A stretch of 64,000 nt of DNA, from assembly GCA_016294105.1 (NCBI GenBank), contig JAEDCN010000002.1, positions 62,001-126,000 of the forward strand. The letters are read 5' to 3'. Numbering within the stretch: the stretch's first letter is position 1; every line of letters starts with the position of its first letter. Of the stretch, positions 26,182 through 35,298 are shown in pieces. The stretch comes from Treponema sp. GTDB lineage: Bacteria > Spirochaetota > Spirochaetia > Treponematales > Treponemataceae. The notes under the pieces are model-generated. The model had not been told where the DNA came from. It did not search any database and saw nothing but the letters and a program-made list of their open reading frames with translations. Made by a program: the position numbers and the translations under genes.

Positions 26182-27012
26182 CTATTTCACACCAGCAGCA
26201 TCCGCAACAAATGCGTTGAATTCCGCATACAACAACTCATGGGTAAGTCCGTATGATGTGATAACTTTAAGCCACTGCCTACACGCAGCGAGTTCGCTTG
26301 GCGTTGTATACGTCCCTTGGTACACGTCACACTCACGCAACTGATATCCGACTTTATAAGTATTTGTACCTATTGTATCTATGAGATATATGGTGTCCAT
26401 TACGTAACCGTTAAACGTTTGAGGATTATATGGCAATCCAACAACATAACACACAGCACCCTGTCGTCCTCCAGTAGCCTCAGCCACAGGGTCAGCAAAC
26501 AGATAGGCTGGGCTGCCGTCTATGTAGGTTACATCCTTTATGAACATTGTTGATGCAAGTACATGTGTATTCTCATGCGTATTTTCAATCCACTCAGCTA
26601 GGGCATGGCCGTCCGCAAACCCCGCCGCCTTAATCTTGTCTTTAAGTTCTTGAGGCACGCTGGTGGGGGCTTCGCGTAGTCTGCGGTCCTTAAGACTGTC
26701 ATACTTCAAGGTCACATATACACTGTGCGACCCATTGTACGTCTTATCAACTGTATAATCCATATACTCATAACCATTCGGTATATATACCATGTTGTCG
26801 TATACTCTTTTATAATTTGGCTGTATAGGCATGTCGCCAAGGCTATAGACACGCACGTATGCGTTCGGGTATCTTGACGATTCTATCTTTATGTAGTCTC
26901 GTCCTTCATAGGTTCCTTCCGTGATGCTGACTACATCTTTACTTGGTGGTGTTGATGCACAACCAAACAAGACCAAAACCGTAACCCAAATCAATGGAAT
27001 TGTTTTCTTCAT
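26182..27012 (-). CDS. Lipoprotein of unknown function
   Basis: 276 residues, signal peptide with lipobox LFGC (Cys18). The start MKKTIPLIW has AGGAGGG directly upstream. The body is Tyr/Thr-rich and beta-like; the middle contains LKDKIKAAGFADGHALAEWI, a helical segment. No known domain. It begins 12 bases downstream of the stop of the 27353 gene and is probably co-transcribed with it. It is flanked by the 51-bp direct repeats. Confidence 0.68.
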   Translation of the reverse strand: MKKTIPLIWVTVLVLFGCASTPPSKDVVSITEGTYEGRDYIKIESSRYPNAYVRVYSLGDMPIQPNYKRVYDNMVYIPNGYEYMDYTVDKTYNGSHSVYVTLKYDSLKDRRLREAPTSVPQELKDKIKAAGFADGHALAEWIENTHENTHVLASTMFIKDVTYIDGSPAYLFADPVAEATGGRQGAVCYVVGLPYNPQTFNGYVMDTIYLIDTIGTNTYKVGYQLRECDVYQGTYTTPSELAACRQWLKVITSYGLTHELLYAEFNAFVADAAGVK

Positions 27013-27023
27013 CCATACCCTCC

Positions 27024-27353
27024 TCATCTAAATAAGTCCTGTTCCGACAAATGTCTCAACACATCAATCACATATCTCGTGTTCCGGCAGTTGTCCCGCA
27101 ACTCATGCCGAGTCATGTCACCCGCAAGGTAGGCATCCCAGTTGGTGTACACGTATTCAAAGTCCTGCTGGGGAACACGGACGCTGGTAACTTCTCCCGT
27201 CTTAGAGTCAGGAGCCGCTACCTCCACAAAATTCTCGCCAACAGCCTGGATGATGATGTCGTCTCCAAAATAACCTCTGTTCACAGTCCAGTTCCTGACA
27301 GTCATCCCTGCCTGTAGATTCTCGCTGACTACTTGCCAAATCTCCTTTCCCAT
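27024..27353 (-). CDS. Small cytoplasmic protein of unknown function
   Basis: 109 residues starting MGKEIWQVVSENLQAG, AGGAGGG at 6 nt. No signal or membrane segment. A KOW/SH3-like beta stretch is suggested by VNRGYFGDDIIIQAVGENFVEV; the C-terminal part is helical (YVIDVLRHLSEQDLF). It is the first gene of the leftward island A set, divergent from the XRE regulator gene, so probably under its control. Its 5' coding part is duplicated at 26098-26148. Confidence 0.65.
   Translation of the reverse strand: MGKEIWQVVSENLQAGMTVRNWTVNRGYFGDDIIIQAVGENFVEVAAPDSKTGEVTSVRVPQQDFEYVYTNWDAYLAGDMTRHELRDNCRNTRYVIDVLRHLSEQDLFR
27298..27348. repeat. 51-bp direct repeat, right copy
   Basis: Lies inside the start of the small gene ending at 27353. 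The partner copy is at 26098-26148. Confidence 0.85.
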
Positions 27354-27383
27354 ACTAAACCCTCCTTTTCCCCTACACTCACC

Positions 27384-27476
27384 AACACAGAAAATATGAT
27401 TCATTCAAACTTTTCTGTGTTTCCGTTTATAAAATATCGTCATATTATAAACTAAAACACATATTTTGTAAAATAT
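27384..27476. promoter_or_regulatory. AT-rich divergent promoter region with two palindromes
   Basis: Perfect inverted repeat AACACAGAAAA (27384-27394)/TTTTCTGTGTT (27411-27421) and palindrome ATATTTTGTAAAATAT (27461-27476), in a very AT-rich gap between the leftward small gene and the rightward XRE gene. Likely operator sites for that regulator. Confidence 0.5.
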
Positions 27477-27537
27477 TATATTTTAAATGGTTTTTAGTTG
27501 ATAAAAAACTTGTATATTTCCCTGCATGATTTGAGCC

Positions 27538-27885
27538 ATGGGAGTTAGAAAAACCTTTATCCAGAATTTGAAATTCTATCGCAAGCGGGCGGGGCTCACC
27601 CAGGAAAAGCTGGCGGAGGCCATCGGCATGAGCACTACCTACATCGGGGACATGGAGGCCAGGGAGCGGTTTCCCTCGGCAGAGACCATAGACAAGATTG
27701 CCGTCGCCCTAGGGATTCATCCCAGTACACTTTTTGACGACCACGGAAACCCCGCCTCCATCCAGTCCAGCTTCCGGGAGGAGTATGGGCGGACTTTGCA
27801 GGAGGAGTTGACCTGCCGTCTTGTTCGTGAGGTGGAGGAGGTGTGCAGTAGAATCCGGCTTGATCCAAAATCCCTCGGGTTCTAA
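27538..27885 (+). CDS. XRE-family transcriptional regulator
   Basis: 115 residues. Helix-turn-helix of the lambda Cro/C1 type at residues 8-62 (RKRAGLTQEKLAEAIGMSTT, YIGDMEARERFPSAETIDKI). The C-terminal helix is probably for dimerisation. It is a paralogue of the regulator at 56511, with the same length and the same LGIHPSTLF/LEIDPAQLF junction. It is divergent from the leftward gene set of island A, with palindromes between, so autoregulation and control of those genes are likely. Confidence 0.88.
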   Translation: MGVRKTFIQNLKFYRKRAGLTQEKLAEAIGMSTTYIGDMEARERFPSAETIDKIAVALGIHPSTLFDDHGNPASIQSSFREEYGRTLQEELTCRLVREVEEVCSRIRLDPKSLGF

Positions 27886-27927
27886 GGATTTGTGTCTTGT
27901 GGAGGCTCTTGTGGATTCTATGGTCGT

Positions 27928-27946
27928 AGCCGGGATTGGAGCTAGG
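27928..27946 (+). repeat. glpK 3'-end repeat, copy C
   Basis: AGCCGGGATTGGAGCTAGG, identical to the glpK terminus and in frame for RSRDWS plus stop. It marks the right edge of island A. Confidence 0.85.
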
Positions 27947-27982
27947 AGGCGGCTCGTTTTGCCCACCTCCTAGCTACAGAGT

Positions 27983-29068
27983 TTATCGTATTTTTTTGAT
28001 GCTTTCGTTAAAGTCCATTCCAGACATTGGTTGGTCAGGGTAAAAGTTCATGCCGTCGGGCAGGTCTAGGAGTTCCTTTTCGATGGAACCCAAGATGGCG
28101 TCAAAGTCGGGGGAGTCAAGGGGCACGTCAAGAATGGGGCTCCCAGAGGAAATGAACTGGTGGGAATACTTTGGTGCATTTCCCAGGGTGCCCCGCCTAT
28201 CGTGGTAAAGGTTCCACAGAAAACGAGCTGCCAGGGAGCGGGTTAAAATGGTGTCCTTGGTAAGCTGCTCCACGTCGGTCCAACTATTGATAGAATAAAA
28301 AAGTCCCTGGCTTTTCAGCTGACGAAGCACTTGGTTGGCATCCTGTTTTTTTGCACCAGTGTATTTATACAAAAGGTCTCCCTGGCCTTGAATGACGCTG
28401 ATCATCTGGGTTAAGGTGATTTTATCCTGCTTGAGCAATGATCGATACTCTTGGTCTCCACCACTAGTGCTGATGTTTCTCAGTCTCCAAGCATGTTCCC
28501 GTAGCTGACCATAGGCTTCTCGGTAGAATTCATCCAAGGAAATAAAGGCTTCATCAAATTGGGCCACCGCCTCAAGATAGTTTTCCTTCTTGTAGTTGGC
28601 TAAGGCCTTTTCCAAAAGCACGTAGGGCTGCTGGTTTCTGCCAATAACGAGGCTTCCAATGTCGGAAACAAGACCCAGTCGCACCCCAAGGATTTCTGCC
28701 TGAAGCTCACTTTGGTTCAGAGAAAGGGCTTGTTCATAGTCGGCCTTGGCTGCCTTTTTGTCACCTAGAATCAGATTCACTCGTCCACGATACGCCAAAA
28801 GCTGGGAGCGGGCAGCAGCAGGCAGGCTTGGATCCTCCAGACTATCCTGCAAAAGTTCCAGTAATCTGGCGGCGGCAGCTACATCGGTGTTGCCTAAAAG
28901 ATTATTTCCATCCAAATATGCTAACTGCTGAGCTGCATCTTGTACTGCCTGCACTTCCTCTGTAGCTACTGTGGAAACTATCATGTCTTCTGGGGTACTG
29001 GCACAGGAGACTAGTGCAAAAAGCAGAATACTTCCTATCAATACAATGGGCAATGCGTTTTTTTTCAT
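27983..29068 (-). CDS. TPR-like lipoprotein
   Basis: 361 residues, signal peptide with lipobox ALVSC (Cys22). Residues about 60-190 are helical with TPR character (LLAYRGRVNLILGDKKAAKA, ALANYKKENYLEAVAQFDEA). The C-terminal half has no recognised domain. A ribosome site (AGGAG) precedes the ATG. It lies 9 bases downstream of the large membrane-anchored protein gene, in the same unit. Periplasmic or outer-membrane-associated location is inferred. Confidence 0.78.
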   Translation of the reverse strand: MKKNALPIVLIGSILLFALVSCASTPEDMIVSTVATEEVQAVQDAAQQLAYLDGNNLLGNTDVAAAARLLELLQDSLEDPSLPAAARSQLLAYRGRVNLILGDKKAAKADYEQALSLNQSELQAEILGVRLGLVSDIGSLVIGRNQQPYVLLEKALANYKKENYLEAVAQFDEAFISLDEFYREAYGQLREHAWRLRNISTSGGDQEYRSLLKQDKITLTQMISVIQGQGDLLYKYTGAKKQDANQVLRQLKSQGLFYSINSWTDVEQLTKDTILTRSLAARFLWNLYHDRRGTLGNAPKYSHQFISSGSPILDVPLDSPDFDAILGSIEKELLDLPDGMNFYPDQPMSGMDFNESIKKIR

Positions 29069-29077
29069 CTGTTTCTC

Positions 29078-31909
29078 CTAGCGTAAATTCCAGCCGTTAA
29101 GTTTGTTGTCTATGGTGAGGGCAAGGCAATCTTCATTTCCGTCGCTATTGACATCTACAAAAATCGGCATTCCGCTTCCTGCTAAGGGAAAACCCTGCAA
29201 TAACTCAAGATTTTCGTTAAAGCCGTAAAGAATATTGCCGTCTACCCCAAGATAAATGTTTTTGGCTCCCGTTTTTCCGTTGGGAACTACGGTAATGAGC
29301 CCATTTCGTGCGGTAACGTTGGGAATTTTTACGGAAATAACGGTACCATCGGTGGTAATGCGGAATAGCTGTCCTTCAGCAGAAAGGGCAAAGAAGTAGT
29401 TTCCGTTGCTTACCAGATTAGTAAAGAATACACCCTTAAGGGATGAATCCACAATTTGCTGAAGACTTGTTCCCTTTTCTGTGGCATTTTCATCAAAACG
29501 CCACAGAGAAAGACGGCCAGCCTGAGTAATAAAGCCCAAATACTTTGTTTTATGGTTTTCTAAAAGAGCTGGAGATCCGTAAGCAATACCGAACACCTGT
29601 TGTCGCAGGGTCAGGCTCTGTTTTTCTGTGTCCACCAGCAGTAATCCACCAGAAAAGCCCTTGTCGTAGAAGACTGCTTCATTTTTAAGTAGGCTAGGGG
29701 CCGCCATAATGGAGCCAGTCAATTCCAGTTGGAGCTTTTTTACCACTCCCTCTGGGCTTACAAAGCACAGGCTGTCATCATCCATGGGCTGAATCAGTCC
29801 CTGCTCCGTAGCTATGGGCTGGGTGCTGGGAGTTCCACCAATGAGCTGGGGAAAGTTAGGCATGTCGGCTAGGTTGGTGGCCAAAAGGTAGGTGGCCCCT
29901 TCTGCTGTAACTGCCCAAATGGCTGCACCAACAGAATTTTCTGCTGCGGGAGCCACCAAAATGGGAGAACGGAATTCTTTTTTCTGAATGCTCATGCTTC
30001 CCACGTCAAGGATTTTCAAGATGGTGTTGTTTTCCACCCAAAACAGATGCTTTCCGTTCTTTTCTGCTACCTTGAAGATTTGTGCAGCCCTTCCTTCCAG
30101 CTCCATAGGGAAGCCTGGCAAGGAGCGAAGCTGTCCAGAAGGACGTGAAGAAGCAGAAAGGTGACACAACAGGGTGTTGTCCTGCAGCTGTAAGTCCAGC
30201 AAGCCCATGGCATAGAGCTCCAGAATCTGTGTTACTACATTGTCTCCCCGCAGGAAGAAGGGTGTGTCATGCTCCAAATCATAGAATAGGCTGACGGAGG
30301 TTTCCTTATTGTGGTTTTCTGCCACATTTTTCCAGCCCTGATTGTTGGAAAGCCGCTGTCCTGATTGCATGGAGGTAAAGAGGGCAGAAAGGGATTCTGG
30401 GGATTCAGAAAAATAGATGAAGCCCTTGTGAACCATGTAGTAGGGATTAGGGAAGTTTAAGTTCAGGAGCTTAAGGATTCCTTGTACAAAGACTGGCAGC
30501 TGTAATTGAGGCAACCGCACTCCGTTCAGGATGAGGCTGGTGTCGTCTTTTAGGATGATAGAGGAAAGCAGCTGCTCAAAGACAAACTGACGCATATTTT
30601 CATCCTTTACTTCCAAAGCAATGACAGGATCCTTCAGTCCTTCAATTCCCAAAAGAGCACATTCCTGCCCCGTCCAAGAAAAAACAAGGTCTTCCAGAGT
30701 CACCCCGAAAAAATTGGTGCTTAAGGATTCAGCGGTAGACCACAATTTTGGGGCATTCATTGAAGCGGGCAACAGGGGAAAGGCTGCTTCTTTTAATGCC
30801 TGCAGGGAGCCAATATTCATGATGGTATAATACTGGATGTTGTTTCCCAGCTGGGACAAAAGCAGGGGCAGGGAGGAGTCTTCCTGTAACAGAGCCTTTG
30901 TTCCAGAAAGCTCTTGAAGCTGAGATTTTTCCACATCTAGGGGAATCTGAAGCTCCAGGTTAATTTCCTTGTCGGTAATGCCAAAGGAAACGTGGGCCTT
31001 GGAGTCTTGGTGAATCAGCTGAACAATTTTTTTTAGGGTTGGGGCATTTTCTGTGGCGGCTTGGGCAAGGGTATTGGCATCTGCAATGATTTGCAGGGGA
31101 TTATCTGTTTTTAGAGTCAGTAACTCCAGCTCTTGGGGAGTGTATAACACATCGTTGTTTCCTTGTACCGCCTTTTGGAACAATTCCCGGCTGGTGCTGA
31201 TAATAACAGTATTGTAATGGTTCACAAAATAGATGGTGCCAAAATCCGTGTTCAGCTCATAGTAGTAGCCGCTACTGCCTTGTACCAAGGTAATGCCTTC
31301 TGGAAAGGTTTTTTCCAAGGGTAGTTTTCCAATCCAAAGCTTAGACAGTCGGGTGGCGGCAGAAAGAAAGCCCATGTCCACCACGGCCACAAGATTGGTT
31401 TTGTTGTCTTTGTCAAAGTAGATGCCCACATCCACTGGTCGGGCGGCGGCCAGAGCTAAAAGCTTGTTTTCTCGCAGTGGGGATTGGCGTAAATCCATAA
31501 AAAGGGAACGGAAGCTGGAAAATTCTTCTGTGGTCAGCAGAATATCCGCCGCCTGTAAATCCAGTAAGGGGTTTACTGCTTCCCACAGGGAATCAGTGTG
31601 AAGATACACGCCGTACTGGGGAGGCAACAGGGAAAGGGATTTTTTCTTGTTTAAGCCTGAATACAAAATCCATGCGGCCAAGGCTATAATCACCAGCAAC
31701 AGGATACAACCAACTACCTTTAGCAGATTTCCAAAGCCAGAGGATTTTTTCTTTTTTGCTCCGTCTTTTTTTACCTTTCCCTTAGCTTGTGGTTTTTGGG
31801 AAGATTTTTCTTCAGTGTTTGGGGCTTGTTCCATTTTTTCAACCTCCTGCTGTTGAATGGTTGCGTTAGGCAGTGTATTTTCTTTGTTTTCCGTTTTGAT
31901 TGTATCCAT
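29078..31909 (-). CDS. Large single-pass membrane-anchored protein
   Basis: 943 residues. A Lys-rich cytoplasmic head (PKAKGKVKKDGAKKKK type, about 1-60) is followed by one membrane helix (VVGCILLLVIIALAAWIL, about 65-82) and a large periplasmic part. The first 500 residues of that part resemble DUF3352-like proteins; the last 350 are beta-propeller-like with PQQ/FG-GAP style repeats, ending FVDVNSDGNEDCLALTID. Function unknown. Weak TATAAT promoter at 31976-31981. It is co-transcribed with the downstream TPR lipoprotein. Confidence 0.75.
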   Translation of the reverse strand: MDTIKTENKENTLPNATIQQQEVEKMEQAPNTEEKSSQKPQAKGKVKKDGAKKKKSSGFGNLLKVVGCILLLVIIALAAWILYSGLNKKKSLSLLPPQYGVYLHTDSLWEAVNPLLDLQAADILLTTEEFSSFRSLFMDLRQSPLRENKLLALAAARPVDVGIYFDKDNKTNLVAVVDMGFLSAATRLSKLWIGKLPLEKTFPEGITLVQGSSGYYYELNTDFGTIYFVNHYNTVIISTSRELFQKAVQGNNDVLYTPQELELLTLKTDNPLQIIADANTLAQAATENAPTLKKIVQLIHQDSKAHVSFGITDKEINLELQIPLDVEKSQLQELSGTKALLQEDSSLPLLLSQLGNNIQYYTIMNIGSLQALKEAAFPLLPASMNAPKLWSTAESLSTNFFGVTLEDLVFSWTGQECALLGIEGLKDPVIALEVKDENMRQFVFEQLLSSIILKDDTSLILNGVRLPQLQLPVFVQGILKLLNLNFPNPYYMVHKGFIYFSESPESLSALFTSMQSGQRLSNNQGWKNVAENHNKETSVSLFYDLEHDTPFFLRGDNVVTQILELYAMGLLDLQLQDNTLLCHLSASSRPSGQLRSLPGFPMELEGRAAQIFKVAEKNGKHLFWVENNTILKILDVGSMSIQKKEFRSPILVAPAAENSVGAAIWAVTAEGATYLLATNLADMPNFPQLIGGTPSTQPIATEQGLIQPMDDDSLCFVSPEGVVKKLQLELTGSIMAAPSLLKNEAVFYDKGFSGGLLLVDTEKQSLTLRQQVFGIAYGSPALLENHKTKYLGFITQAGRLSLWRFDENATEKGTSLQQIVDSSLKGVFFTNLVSNGNYFFALSAEGQLFRITTDGTVISVKIPNVTARNGLITVVPNGKTGAKNIYLGVDGNILYGFNENLELLQGFPLAGSGMPIFVDVNSDGNEDCLALTIDNKLNGWNLR

Positions 31910-32001
31910 GGGAATAGCTCCTTAGCTTTTTGTACAGGGTGGCAGGAGAAGGCTCCAGGTGCCACAATGGTATCCATTATAAAATATTGCACTATCTTTT
32001 C

Positions 32002-33627
32002 CTAGGGTTGAATGCCGTGACCTTCCTCCACTGATGGTGACTGAGGTGGATTATTCAAAAGCCCTGCCTTTCGTGCCTGCTTTTTCTTGTACATGGCATC
32101 ATCTGCCTGATGAATACACTGCACGTAATTAATGGGATGGGATTCTGCAGTGGAGGTACCGATGGAAATGCTGGTGGGATAGTTCTTTTGTACCTGCTGC
32201 ATCTTTTCTTCGATGGTGGCTACAATGGCAGTTGCCACTTGGTTGTTGGTGTTGGGGAGTATGATGAGGAATTCATCACCACCCAATCTAAAAATCCAGT
32301 CGTCGTGACGGATGGCAGACTTCATTGTATCGTGGCATAAAAGAATGTATTCATTTCCCACCTCATGACCAAAGCTGTCGTTCACCTTTTTAAGTCCGTC
32401 AATATCGCACATGATAAAAGACAGGGGAAGGATATCTGCTGGAGCTTCCGTGTTTTGGAAGAATTTTGCATGCTTAAGTTCAAGATAGTGGCGATTGAAG
32501 CAACCGCACAGAGGATCACGAAAGGCCTTGTCTTCCAGAACGGAAAAAAAGTTCTTCATGGCAGAGACGGGAATCAACAGGAACATTTCTCCCTGCTCAT
32601 ATTCCCGCTTCTGTTCCTTGGGAGCAATGCTTTGCTGATGGGAGTAGTACAGAGTGCCATCCTCATTGCTTTGAAACAGAAAATCAGTTTTGTGGGTAGG
32701 AAGCCTGTCTTGAAGCATTTGGGAGCTCATTTGGTAGGGGGAAAAATTCTCAAGGATATCAGCCTTGGAGCCGGTAATCCTGCCTTTTTTGTATATATTG
32801 GGACAGGTTTTTATTGCTAGCTGATTGGCATAAATAATCTTCTTGTCCTTGTTCAAAAAGAAAATGGGGAACATAAGGGTTTGCATCAGCTTTTCTTGTC
32901 CCTTGTTGATAATTAGCTGGGTTTCATCAGCATAAACAACCCAAAAGAACATGGTAAGAATGGTAATGTCCAAAATGGGAATGAACCACAGAGCATCGTT
33001 GATGGAAAAGAAAATGCGGTACATGTTGGACAGAATAAAAAGTACCGTGGCGATGATGGTATAGATACAAAACTTTCTTCTGGCAGCAGGAGCCAGCAGT
33101 TTTATCAGGAGGCAGACTAAGCCCACAAAGGCAAGGCTGTAGCTAAAGATGGTGTACACGTAAAAGTAGGGCTTGTACACAGGCACCAGCTCCCGGTAAG
33201 GCACGTAGATGATTTCACCAGTATATTCAATGAAATATTGATTGTATTCCGGCACCAGAATGATGAAAATGGTAATGGCGGGAATCAGAGCCAGCCACCA
33301 AAAATAGGGTAGTAGCTTTGTTTTTTTAGGAAAGGCATAGGAAAAGCAAAAAACAAAGTAGGTGAGACTGGTAAGGGGCACAGAAATATGACCCAAAAGC
33401 ATAATTCGTGGCAAAAGCTCTGTTTCTGGATACAAGTAAAAAACAGCTCGTGCTAGCTGCCACATGCCTAAAAAGAAAATGAAGTACCTACTGAATTTTT
33501 GATACAGGAAGGTATCGGTTTTCTTTTGTTTGATTCCCACCAAGAAAAATGCGTAAATGGCTATCAGCAGGCGGATAATTCCAAAAAGGAGGGTGCTGTA
33601 GGTTAATGATGATAATTCAGTATCCAT
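32002..33627 (-). CDS. Membrane diguanylate cyclase (7TM-GGDEF)
   Basis: 541 residues. The N-terminal 230 residues carry about seven membrane helices of the histidine-kinase-N/7TM type, then a PAS-like linker (LMFPIFFLNKDKKIIYANQLA), then a GGDEF domain (about 375-525) with the active-site RLGGDEF and the inhibitory site RHDD five residues before it. It should make cyclic di-GMP. ATG 33627 overlaps the upstream paralogue stop (TGATG), and AAGGAG is in place. About half the domain plan is shared with the next gene, so the pair arose by duplication. Confidence 0.9.
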   Translation of the reverse strand: MDTELSSLTYSTLLFGIIRLLIAIYAFFLVGIKQKKTDTFLYQKFSRYFIFFLGMWQLARAVFYLYPETELLPRIMLLGHISVPLTSLTYFVFCFSYAFPKKTKLLPYFWWLALIPAITIFIILVPEYNQYFIEYTGEIIYVPYRELVPVYKPYFYVYTIFSYSLAFVGLVCLLIKLLAPAARRKFCIYTIIATVLFILSNMYRIFFSINDALWFIPILDITILTMFFWVVYADETQLIINKGQEKLMQTLMFPIFFLNKDKKIIYANQLAIKTCPNIYKKGRITGSKADILENFSPYQMSSQMLQDRLPTHKTDFLFQSNEDGTLYYSHQQSIAPKEQKREYEQGEMFLLIPVSAMKNFFSVLEDKAFRDPLCGCFNRHYLELKHAKFFQNTEAPADILPLSFIMCDIDGLKKVNDSFGHEVGNEYILLCHDTMKSAIRHDDWIFRLGGDEFLIILPNTNNQVATAIVATIEEKMQQVQKNYPTSISIGTSTAESHPINYVQCIHQADDAMYKKKQARKAGLLNNPPQSPSVEEGHGIQP

Positions 33628-35177
33628 CAAAGGTGCTCCTTTCGTTTTGCCTTTACCTTATACATTTCCATGTCTGCCTCTGTCAAAGAAGCTTCAAAGT
33701 TGGCATCTGGGGAAAGCAGGGTAACAGTGCCAATGGAAATACCGATTCTATGGGGAGAAAAGTTTTTTTGCTGCTGCATTTTTATATCAATGCTTTGAAC
33801 GATGTTGGTGGCAACCCTTGCTGGGGTTTTGGGCAGAAGTACCAGGAATTCATCGCCTCCCAGCCTGAAAATTAAATCATCCTTTCTGATACAAGAACGA
33901 ATGGCATCGAGGCAGGCAAGAATGTATTCATCTCCACGCTTGTGCCCCAGGGTATCGTTGATGCCCTTCAGATTGTCTATGTCGCACATCAGCAGGGACA
34001 GGGGATATAGATGGGGAGAAACTAATTCCTTTTGCTTCAAGGTGAGGAAATGGCCATTGTAGCAGTTGCATAAACTATCTCGGAAGGCCTTGTCCTCCAA
34101 ATCAGAAAAAAAGTATTGCATGGAGGTGAGGGGCGTTATCATGAGGATTTTACCCTGGTTTTTGTTTCGGCTCTCATCATGAATTTCCTGTTCTTGCAAA
34201 AAATACAGGGTTTTATCTTTTTTCAGCTGGATGAATTTTTGGTTCGTTGTGTTTGCAGCTGTTGGAAAGGGAATGTCCATGTCAAACACCGTAAACAATT
34301 GCATCAACTCATCTTCCATTGGGTACTGATTGTCTAGGTCTAGTAGGGAAGAAAAAAATTCCTTTCCACTGCCATTCAGATAGATGACATAATTCTTGTC
34401 CAACATGGCAACGGGAAAGGGCAGGAACTCCAAAAAGTCAAAATGACCCTTGGAAATGATTTGCTCAGACTCATCATGGTAGAGGGTCAGGAATAGCAAA
34501 ATCATGCAGGCAAGAAGGGTAACAGAAGGTACCCAAAAGAAAATATCGTTTTTAACAATGAAGGAGGCAACCACGTTCTGAGCAATGAAAATGACGGCTC
34601 CTCCCATGGCAAACTTTGCACCAGTGGAAATGCCGTCAGGATTTCTGATGGACTTGTAGACAATCACTGCAATTCCCACCAGAATCGTTACATACAAGTA
34701 AAAGATAAATCCGTAAAATAGAAAATGATACTGTTCCAGTATGTCTCGATAGGGAATGTAAATGATTTCGTTGGTAAAGGTGATGGAAAATTTTTGGAGG
34801 GGCGGCAGTAGGGTAAAAATGGCAAAAATACAGGGAACTACATAGTTCCAGCGCAATGCCTTGAGTATGGACTGTTTGTGGGGCTGGGCATAGGCAAAGC
34901 AAAAGGTCATAAAGGCTGGTCCTGCAAAGCCGATGGAAACATAAATCCAAGGACTGATGAAGGGCAGTAGCTTTTGATAGGGACAGAAAAAATAGATGGT
35001 ACAACAAAAGCCCCAAATACCGATGATGCTGATAAATCGCCGCAGGTATTTGAAGGCGGGGATGTAGGTGGGTCGGTTTTTACTGAGAACGAACAGCATC
35101 AGGGCACATAAGGCCACAATGGCTCGCAATGCACCTTGTAAAGCGGTGAGATACTGTATTAATGTGACTCGCTCCAT
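33627..35177 (-). CDS. Membrane diguanylate cyclase (7TM-GGDEF)
   Basis: 516 residues with the same plan as its downstream neighbour: seven membrane helices (about 10-230), a PAS-like segment (FLPFPVAMLDKNYVIYLNG) and GGDEF domain with RLGGDEF preceded by the product-binding site RKDD. Both catalytic and feedback sites look intact. TATAAT-like sequences lie just upstream of the ATG with no clear ribosome site. It is first of the two-gene unit. The ligand sensed by the membrane part is unknown. Confidence 0.9.
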   Translation of the reverse strand: MERVTLIQYLTALQGALRAIVALCALMLFVLSKNRPTYIPAFKYLRRFISIIGIWGFCCTIYFFCPYQKLLPFISPWIYVSIGFAGPAFMTFCFAYAQPHKQSILKALRWNYVVPCIFAIFTLLPPLQKFSITFTNEIIYIPYRDILEQYHFLFYGFIFYLYVTILVGIAVIVYKSIRNPDGISTGAKFAMGGAVIFIAQNVVASFIVKNDIFFWVPSVTLLACMILLFLTLYHDESEQIISKGHFDFLEFLPFPVAMLDKNYVIYLNGSGKEFFSSLLDLDNQYPMEDELMQLFTVFDMDIPFPTAANTTNQKFIQLKKDKTLYFLQEQEIHDESRNKNQGKILMITPLTSMQYFFSDLEDKAFRDSLCNCYNGHFLTLKQKELVSPHLYPLSLLMCDIDNLKGINDTLGHKRGDEYILACLDAIRSCIRKDDLIFRLGGDEFLVLLPKTPARVATNIVQSIDIKMQQQKNFSPHRIGISIGTVTLLSPDANFEASLTEADMEMYKVKAKRKEHL

Positions 35178-35263
35178 TGAATATATATTATACTGTATCT
35201 ACATTCAAAAAACCACGTTTTTATGGATATTTTTTTATTTTCCCCAAAAAATTCAGATTTTTC

Positions 35264-35292
35264 TTCACCTTTTTTTTCCAGCATGGTACACT
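35264..35292 (+). promoter_or_regulatory. rnd promoter (leaderless layout)
   Basis: TTCACC (35264-35269), 17-nt spacer, TACACT (35287-35292), six bases, then ATG at 35299. No Shine-Dalgarno sequence. Confidence 0.45.
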
Positions 35293-35298
35293 GGTGTC

